DNA of 64,000 nt, from assembly GCF_000002425.4 (NCBI RefSeq), contig NC_037260.1:17854274-17918273 (forward strand). Reading direction: 5' to 3'. Source of the DNA: Physcomitrium patens (lineage: Eukaryota > Streptophyta > Bryopsida > Funariales > Funariaceae). Under the pieces are notes generated by a model. The model searched no databases. It saw only the letters and a list, made by a program, of their open reading frames with translations, and had not been told where the DNA came from. This document shows positions 56,431 to 64,000 of the stretch, in pieces. The translations under genes and the position numbers were made by a program. Numbering within the stretch: position 1 is the stretch's first letter; every line of letters begins with the position of its first letter.

Positions 56431-59400
56431 CTATACTAAACAAAGCTGCTTGTGAGGACATCTTCCACCAGACTCTTTCCCCACCCCAACTCCCATCATG
56501 TCTTGCAAGAGGCGCTGCAACTTCCTGAGCTCTGCCTTCTGCGAGTCCCTACTGCCACTGCACTGCGCAAAGCCGAAATCAACAAGGCGGACAGAAGGCT
56601 GTCCACCCCGCACAACCATAATATTCCGTGCCTCGACATCCCCATGAAGCAGTCCACACGCATGGACTGCACCAAGCGCCTGAAGTGCCGCAGTGGCCAC
56701 TTCCTCGGTCACTGTTCCTGTGAACCAATAACAATGCATTGAAAAGTAAACAAATGCCTCCTCTGCCTGGTGATCGTAGAGCGCCAGAGATACTGTTCCG
56801 GTACCATAGTTAAGCTGTAAGCAGCCCTCGGGAAAGGAGGAAGACAACCACAATCCCCTTTTGCTGGTTTCAAGAGCTTATTACTTACCAGGTCCGAGTG
56901 GACTGCCGTCGATCAACTCTGTTGCTATGAAAACAATCCGGCCATCGGCTGTGGTTCCATATCCTACTAATGGGGGCACAAAAACCATCCAATGCTCCTT
57001 TAGCTTTAGGTAGGCGTCCACCTCATTCAGGAGAGCCTGTACAAGCACGGCCAGAAGACGGCATATACAAAACAAGATCACAAGCCGGTAAGGTGTCGCA
57101 AACTGCACATGCATTTCAACACAAAAATGCTCCACGTTGCAACTAACAAAGACTGCCTGCTACAAAAGCAATCGCTGACAGGACCACTCCAAGTAAGCCC
57201 CAATTTAGATCAAGTTATAGTGAACATTTAGATGGGCACGCAAGATTTCCACGACACGACTCCAGCTCACCTCTGCACGTTCGGATTTGCGGGGAGCGAA
57301 CTTCACTGCAACGCGGCGACCATTCAAAATGCCGCCAACCACGCAGCCGCTCCATCCCACACTGGTGATGGGGCGGTCGTCCAGATGTAGGTCTGATGCA
57401 GGAATCTCCTGCAATTGCTTTTGCCTCATATTTGAGCATGCCCCTCGAGTCCTGTACATGCATTTGCCATCATTCCACCGTTTGTTCTCTTCTATGTATC
57501 CACAAGAAATATGCCAATGCTTGGGTAGCTGGCTAGACAGGTTACCTAGCTGGAGACGTTTCGCAATCACCGATTTTGTGCTCATTCGGTTTGTAGGTAT
57601 TGTCCTCATCTTCATCATCGTCAGAGCCGCCACTGGGACTGGTGCAAGGGGTAGCCTCCCAGCTCCAGGGACGCTCACCTTTCCTGGGTGAAACATCAAA
57701 CTCACCACGGGTGTCAACAGCAGAATTGACCAAATAAGCAATTGCAGCAGGTAAAGGCGGTTGCCGATCATCCCACTTGAAACCCACTGAGATGTAGAGG
57801 CAGCAGGTGTGATCTCTTTTGAAGAGATACCAGTTCTGGATATCGGTGAGAACGCCATACCCAACTTCAGCCCTGCAACTCAACGAGAAAGAAGGTAGAA
57901 TGAGGACCAACTCACACTGTATTCATCAGCTTCTCATTTGAGGGCCAATCCAATTTAAGAGACATCCCTGTGAGTACCAGGATTTGAAATAACTGAGCAC
58001 TTCGAACCTCAGGAACATCTGCTTTCTTAATATCTTGCGAGAAGTCCTAACAACTTCAGTACTAAAAAGCAGAAAATCCACCGGCAGCCAAAAGTGGAGG
58101 AAAAAATGAGGTTCCTCACGGGGCCTTTTGATCCCTGAACGTAAACCATGGGACGCGCTAAAAATTACACAAAAGAATGATGGAACAACAAAGGAGTGTG
58201 GACAAAAGCAAAGACTAGCTAAACCTGCGAGAAGAATAAAACCAGGTCCAAGCACCACCAAAAAGCTGCCCAGGTAACACGAAGCTTTGTAAAAAAGGAC
58301 TACCCTATTACAGGAATATTATGACAAAGGCAGTGGCAGACCTTGCAACGCTGAGCTCTAAGTTGAGCTAGCCCCACCCGAATAGCCCCGAGGTAGACAA
58401 GGGTTAATGAACAGCTTACAAAACCAAGTGTTCATACACCTGAAGGATGCAATTAAGAATACTCCTGGCATGTCCTTCCGAGATGTCAGAATTGCACCAG
58501 CAGTTGAGGTCGATCCCTGAAAAAATGTAGCCTCCATATCAGCAGGCTTGACAACTGAAAACTCTTGACAAATCGTGGAGACGGGAATTAACCGAAAATC
58601 AAATGAGATCTGGCCATACTGAACCTGTCCGGCATGAGCATCTTGCCCACAGTTTGTAGATAGGCACGGGACATCCGAGACCTCCATTCTTGAGCTCAAA
58701 AACAGCAACGTCCTTGCCGTTGGATTGAACTAACATATCCACACGAGGAGGTTTGGAATAAAAGAGACATTTTTGAACCTCTCTGTCCTCAGCCTTCGAT
58801 CCGTCTGGGTTCTTCGAGTTTCCTCCCTCTGCTACGGGTTCAGGTGGCACTTCAAGGCTGGCTTCCCGGACGTATATTACCAAGGAACCTGGTAGCTTCT
58901 TACTAACAAAATCGCAGGTGCTGGCCACAACAGAACCGGCGACGTCTTCCAAATTTCGCTTTCCTCTAGTGACTGTAAGGTTATCCACTTTCTGATATAT
59001 ACGCTTCAACTTATCTGCCTTGTTAAGATATTCTTCAATGTCTTTCACCACATTCCAATACTCTACTCTTACCGGCGTGTACATCCGCTCCTTCTGCGTG
59101 GTGCTTGGTGTCTTGGAACAACTCCCTGAGTCCCACGACGGCATGTCCTGACGTAGCCATTCAAACTCTGTGCATTTATCTGCACATGCAATCCAGTAAT
59201 TAAAATAAAAAATCCATACACACCAAGTACTATACTTGCAATGATTGCTATTGTGTTGGTCGAGGAAGGCATACATTTGGTAAACTGGGAAAACAGATAC
59301 TTTTCTTGATACACAGGCAAACATAACTATATAACTTATCCCGTTGCTTGCTCATACATGCACCTTCACACACAGCACCAAACCCAAAAGGATCTCAACA

Positions 59401-59928
59401 GGTCCTAGGACAACTCTAGAGACAGATCGCTTCCAAATGGTCCATAATAAAAGAGTAAACATTACCCAGACCACCTAGTTTAGCAACAGAGAACCGGCCA
59501 TGGAACAATCGAGGCCAGAGAAGTAACCTATCCGATTCTATGTCAGCCCTAATTTCATGACCATGACATTAATCCTCGCCCAAGAATCCAGCAGCCCCTG
59601 GGAGCATTGAAGGACAAAGATGATGAGGAGATGGACGTGATGATGATGAGTAATAGGAGTGACCTCGTCCTTGTTGGATTTGCTCCCGGAGTTGCGCTTC
59701 CTTGTCCCGAAGTTGCCCTTTCTCGCGCCGAAGTTGCGCTTCATTGTCCCGAAGTTGAGCTTTCTCGTCCCGAAGTTGCGCTTTCTCTTGAAGGTTAGAG
59801 CACGTTTCGATACGCTCTTGCACTCTTTCAATCTCCTGTTTCACTATTCGTATCTCCTCTCCCACGCTTCGTATCTGCTTTTCCACTTCTCGTATCTGCT
59901 CGTCCAAATCTTTATCAGCGTCCCCCAT
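56431..59928 (-). CDS. Coiled-coil, PD-(D/E)XK-like nuclease and protein kinase fusion, multi-exon
   Basis: Exons inferred from frames and splice signals: 59928-59664, 59179-58440 (with one internal frame change near 58650), 57872-57546, 57451-57271, 57036-56889 and 56717-56431. Donors GTGTATG, GTAACC, GTGAGC and GTAAGT and acceptors ending CAG give matching phases at these junctions; the first donor (GTCACT) is weak. Exon 1 is a heptad-rich coiled coil. Exon 2 contains PPRVDMLV and AVFELKNGG, a D...ExK layout like PD-(D/E)XK nucleases. The later exons form a kinase: GWSGCVVGG, RVAVKFAP lysine, NEVDAYLKL glutamate, LLHGDVEARNIMV catalytic loop and VDFGFAQ metal site, all intact. Similar nuclease plus kinase pairings are known from Crinkler-type proteins; whether this one belongs there is inference. 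Substrate and function are unknown. Confidence 0.72.
59688..59792 (-). repeat. Five 21-bp units encoding coiled-coil heptads
   Basis: Five direct copies of a unit like gaagttgcgctttctcgtccc start at 59688, 59709, 59730, 59751 and 59772. On the minus strand each encodes one heptad (variants of EKAQLRD), so the repeat builds the coiled coil of exon 1. Confidence 0.9.
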
Positions 59929-61190
59929 TCTCCTCCACGACCCGATTCAACAGGCAACCGACGATGAGAGCCCGATCCCAGGAACACGACCCCTCCTAAA
60001 CCCCCAGATAATGATCTCTCCCCGCTACTTTCAGAACACAAGTGCTCGCTGCTGCAGCTGAACAGCAACCCTAAACCGGCATGAATGTGCAGTAAGCTTA
60101 TCCATACAATAATAATTCACTCAACAATTTAATGCCATAAATTTTTCCTTGGTCCTTGGTAGCACCGCTACCAGATTTTTGACTGGTTTTTGACTGGTCC
60201 ATGGTAGCACCGCTACCACATACGAGAGAAAAGAAGAACACCACTAAAGAATTCTGGTCCACGCACATGTCGACGCTGCCCACGAAAGCAACACCTCCAA
60301 GTCAGCCCTCAAAAATGCGGACCTTCCGAAATCTGACAAGGAAGACACAATAGTTTGCTGCACAACAGCGAGGAGATATTTACGCAACTTGTTGCTGCAC
60401 CGCAGCGCCAACCCGTGCACACCAAAATGGAAAAAATGCCCCTCACAGCCGGAGCGTTTGTAATGCTAAAGGAAAACCAAGGAAAAACAAGAGGTCGTTG
60501 ATGATGTTAGTGGCTTCCACATGAAAGATTCCTCGTCGATGTCGCTATCGATACTAGCCACCGCTCAAGCGTCAAACTGCCTAGAACAAAACAAACACAA
60601 TCATCCTCGGCAACTTGCACCCAAGCCCAATGTACAACACACCGTAGCACCACTGCTGCAACCGAACATGAGAAGATCCCCTCACGCCGCACTCCGCCAC
60701 AGTGGACCTCCAGCAAAAACACGCCAAGAAACGGCCAGCGCCCACTCCACGATCTAAATGGCTCTATGCCACACATACGGCAACCACCAGGACGATGCTG
60801 CACCACAGCACCTCAATGTAAACGACGACAACCAAAAAACAAGACCACAACAATGTAGAATGACCAGCACCGTTAGACCACAGTCACCGAGGAACTGTAG
60901 CTGAACCAACACCGTCGCTGATCAGAACCGACGAGGACGTCCTCCACGAAGCACAGCTGCACCCCTTGTTATGAAAGGCGTGAATCTTGTGTGTCACAAC
61001 CTCTCGATCCAAGCTGCAATTGCGTACACGTACAAAAAAAATCACGCTCCGGAAGAATTTCCAGGGCTATTTGAACTCTCCACTCTCCACGAAAAAAATT
61101 GAAAAAAAGACACAGGGAACCGCGGCGGCCCGAATCCCTATCAGCGAGCCAGCTGCCGCCATGTGGCAGCCTCTCGCCATTCTTCATCAC
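59929..61190. other. Upstream region of the kinase gene, no further gene recognised
   Basis: Balanced composition. It presumably includes the promoter and 5' untranslated sequence of the minus-strand kinase gene. Open stretches on both strands (60507-60806 minus, 60521-60757 plus, 60987-61322 plus) overlap one another and lack domains. Confidence 0.4.
60158..60217. repeat. Duplicated 15-bp palindrome
   Basis: GGTAGCACCGCTACC (6-bp arms around ACC) occurs at 60158-60172 and again at 60203-60217, start to start 45 bases. A direct repeat of tttttgactgg lies between the copies. It lies about 230 bp upstream of the kinase gene start, so it could be a regulator site; this is inference. Confidence 0.7.
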
Positions 61191-61288
61191 CCAAAAAAAA
61201 AATATTTTTTCTTTTTCCTTTCTTTCCTTTTTATTCCTTTTTCTTTTCTTTTCTTTTCAACTCTTTTGATCTTTTTATTTTATTTTAT

Positions 61289-61314
<26 letters not shown>
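61289..61314. repeat. (TA)n microsatellite
   Basis: TA run following a 100-bp pyrimidine-rich tract (61195-61285) at the right edge of island 2. Confidence 0.9.
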
Positions 61315-61319
<5 letters not shown>

Positions 61320-61639
61320 TAATAACATATATTATTTTTAATAACATATATATATTTTCAATATTAATATTGAACTATTAATATTGAACTATTAATAAAA
61401 CAAAATAAAATTCTTTTTTTCATTTTAACAATGAGGGCTACTTTCATTTGCCATCATCTAATATTAACTACAAAAACCTATCCATCATGGAATTTTGTCT
61501 TAATAAATTCTATCCTAAACTGCATATCTGCTATGAGTAATCTATTTTCTATTTTTTTCTAAAAATTCTACTACCAACTCATAATAAGTACATTTTTTAT
61601 ACTAAATATCTAAGGGAGTTAATTTAGTAACTCATACCA

Positions 61640-62045
61640 AGTACTCTTTACTTGTAGGTAGTAGTTCATGCTCTAATGGAAAACACCCATCCCTTTATTT
61701 TTACATTCATTATAGGATATATCTAGTATATCTTTTGGCATCACACCTATCATAAAAATATTCTTTGGTATATATTACATATTCTTATTAATACTTTAAA
61801 TATTTTGTAGTAGATCCTTTATCTTCTTGACTTTGTATCTTGACTATTGACTTCTTAGCATGTCCAATATTTGGCCCTTCTATATTCCAAGAGCCATCCC
61901 TTTGACCACTAATAACTTACATAAGATAATATCCTCTATATGATAACTTATACTCTTTTATTTTTATTTACTTTAATAGTTTATAAGATCTAAACTTGTG
62001 TATTTGTATGTAGAGGTGTTGATTTGGACCTTATAGATTTCTGAT
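61640..62045 (+). repeat. Copy of the copia LTR-like unit, probably a solo LTR
   Basis: It matches 53130-53550 along most of its length, including ctttggtatatattacat, ttgtatcttgact and ccttatagatttct at the end. No copia coding sequence adjoins it on either side. Confidence 0.65.
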
Positions 62046-62655
62046 GTTAAAGGTTTAGAATTTAGGGTTTTAAGATTTAATTTTAGGATTTTGGGATTTT
62101 AGGATTTTGGGTTACAAGGACATTGTATAGGTTTTTGATCCTAAATATTTTACAATTTATCAATTTTTTGTTAGTTTTGAAATTTTGTTAAGGTATATAT
62201 TATCACAAAGACCTATACAAATGCTTTTGTTTTTCAAAATTATATGTCTTATTTTTTGGAATTTAGGATTTTAAGATCTTAATTAGGAATCTAGGTTTTG
62301 GATTTGTTAGCATGTGAGATCTGTCCATAAAATCGATAGAGACATATATTGATTGTTTTACCAAGAATGTTGTAATTTCCTAGCTTTAGTATCTTGATCC
62401 TATCGGATCCTCCTTTTACACTTGCTATCTTGCTTTTGTATTCAACTTCACCATTGTTCTTGAAAATAATGCCTCTTTTTGTAATTCTACTAGTCTACTG
62501 ACTCTAGTGACATGTTATGTTTTGCTATCTGTGTTTAAGTCCTTCATACATACTTGCGTGCATGTCTGCTTTACTTGATACAATTACTTGCTTGTACAAA
62601 TTAGAGTGGACCAAGGTGAGGCAGTAGAAATGAAGGTCTACAAAATTGGGTGCTA

Positions 62656-62699
<44 letters not shown>

Positions 62700-62871
62700 G
62701 CATCTTTATGATAGAAATGCAGAGGACTTGTACTGTAATGACAACGAAATCTTCCTCTTCCTCATTAGAAAACCTTGCAATTAGGTAGCATAGTGGTGCC
62801 TCCCCATTTCCACACCATATATATACTCAGTCTGCCATTTAATCACATCCATGTTTTTCAACCTATTTTGG
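62046..62871. other. AT-rich stretch with microsatellite, no gene
   Basis: The stretch 62050-62110 has degenerate TTTAGGATTTTGGG-like repeats. A GA microsatellite follows at 62659-62700. No coding sequence is recognised. Confidence 0.55.
62659..62700. repeat. (AG)n microsatellite
   Basis: AG run with one ACAG interruption at about 62691. Confidence 0.95.
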
Positions 62872-64000
62872 TGATTGGACTGGAAGCACCTTCTAAATAA
62901 TGAAGCCATTCTTAAAAAGAATCCACAATTGCAAGAAGTTCTTTGTCGTGGATTTCATAATTGATTTTTGCTACTGAGAATTTTTTTGAATGAAAGGCTA
63001 TTGAATGAAGTTTCTCATCTGTTCCTATTTGTGACAAAACCGCACCCAGAGCAAAGTTTGATGCATCTATTTCCATAAAGAACGCTTTGGAAAAATCAAC
63101 ACGATACAAGATTGGTGCAAAAACAAACACTGTCTTCAAATATTCAAAAGCAACTTTCGCTTCTTGATTCCATTGGAGTTTGTCTTTACAGTTCAAACGT
63201 GTAAGTGGAGCTACAACTCAAGAGAAGTCTTTCATGAAGCTTCGATAGTAGTTGGTCAATCCCAAAAAGCATTGGATATCTCTTACCATTTTTGGGATCT
63301 TCCAATTTATAATAGTTTGAACTTTCTTAGGATCCATCATAAGTCCATCATTTGAAATGATATAATCTAAGAAATCAACTTGAGTAGTGTGGAATACACA
63401 CTTTTCTATCTTGGCATAGAGTCCCACATCTCTTAAATTTTGTAACACATGACAAACATGAAGTTCATGTTCTTCTGAATTCTTAGAATAGATTAAGATG
63501 TTGTTTAGATAACAAATGACAAAATCATCTAAAAATTCTTGAAAAACATCATTCATTAGATGTTGAAAAACTGATGGTGCATTTGTAAGTCCAAAAGGCA
63601 TGACGTTGTATTCAAAATGTCCATACCTAGTTCGAAACATAGTCTTCCATTCATCTCCTTCTTTGATACATACTAGATTGTATGCTCTCAGGAGATCTAT
63701 TTTTGTAAAGATCTTAGCTTGATTCAACTGATCAAGAAGTCCAAATATTAAAGGTAGTGGATACCCTATTCTTGATGGTAATCTTATTGAATCCTCGATA
63801 ATCAACACACATCCACAATGCTCCATCTTTTTTCTTCACAAATAGAATTGGAGCTCTTGCCGGAGATTTAGAATGGCGTATGAAATTCTTGGCTAATTTT
63901 TCTTCAATATATTCCTTGAGTTTAGTCAACTCATTTTGTGATAAACTGTAGATTGATTTGAATAGTGGTTGTGCTCCTTCTTGAAGGTCAATTGAGCAAT
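62872..64000 (-). mobile_element. Chromovirus-type Ty3/gypsy element, copy F (truncated and cut by window end)
   Basis: The minus strand holds RT and RNase H of the same family as copies A, C and D. It breaks off at about 62872 inside RNase H, just after a segment matching EGASSPIT, with no integrase or LTR following. The upstream half of the element lies outside the window. Confidence 0.9.
62912..63929 (-). pseudogene. pol: RT and RNase H relic of copy F
   Basis: RT starts in the window with [26 protein letters not shown] and continues with [16 protein letters not shown]; a frame change follows near 63770. Next come [19 protein letters not shown] and [15 protein letters not shown]. The active site reads YLNN instead of YLDD, with both aspartates changed to asparagine (G to A changes). 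RNase H (63196-62912) has MEIDASNFALGAVLSQ and ends at the truncation. Confidence 0.88.

Noticed and set aside
59538..59831. Repeat-containing ORF (FGTRKLNFGT-like) in another minus frame
   Set aside because: It is the shifted reading of the 21-bp heptad repeat; the frame starting at 59928 gives a coherent coiled coil and splices in phase.
60507..60806. Minus-strand ORF upstream of the kinase gene
   Set aside because: No domain, overlaps a plus-strand ORF of similar size, and contains no recognisable start context.
62050..62110. Interstitial telomere-like TTTAGGG repeats
   Set aside because: Only one exact TTTAGGG unit; the rest is irregular, so not a telomeric tract.

Overview
The window looks like nuclear DNA of a land plant. 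It holds degenerate Ty3/gypsy and Ty1/copia LTR retrotransposons, with plant-type LTR promoters and an initiator-tRNA-Met-like primer site, around two islands of more balanced base composition with intron-containing or plant-type genes (roughly 20.1-28.0 kb and 55.3-61.2 kb). No rRNA gene, tRNA gene, CRISPR array or bacterial operon was seen. A non-seed plant (bryophyte or lycophyte) is possible because one gene joins a coiled coil, a nuclease-like motif and a kinase. That is inference only, and the species cannot be named from the sequence.

Layout. 1-4576: the best-preserved chromovirus-type Ty3/gypsy element (minus strand, 3' end outside the window). Its LTR carries a dense heat-shock-element-like array, and its leader carries several small hairpins. 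4620-10070: an older gypsy element of another lineage (minus). 10085-11245: a gypsy fragment (plus). 11990-19395: an AT-rich chromovirus (plus) with a duplicated integrase/chromodomain end. 20.1-28.0 kb: island 1, with an alpha/beta-hydrolase (lipase class 3, At4g10955-like) gene on the minus strand. 28072-28326: a composite minisatellite. 28327-29300: a gypsy relic of a third type. 30032-35811 (minus) and 36605-43022 (plus): two related chromoviruses placed head to head. The second has both LTRs. 44035-47712: a truncated chromovirus (plus). 47.7-53.1 kb: AT-rich DNA with a repeated noncoding unit. 53130-55080: a Ty1/copia relic. 55.3-61.2 kb: island 2, with a multi-exon minus-strand gene (coiled coil, PD-(D/E)XK-like motif, protein kinase). 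62872-64000: the RNase H/RT part of another chromovirus (minus).

The chromoviruses share one plan: LTR, leader with hairpins, gag with a CCHC knuckle, then protease, RT, RNase H, integrase and chromodomain. They differ mainly in decay. In the youngest copy the coding frame is broken only by six premature stops. Each can be explained by a C-to-T or G-to-A transition, and I see no frameshift. Older copies are AT-rich, have many stops and have lost catalytic residues. This fits long-term deamination of methylated cytosines in silenced elements. The two cellular genes show no evident functional link.
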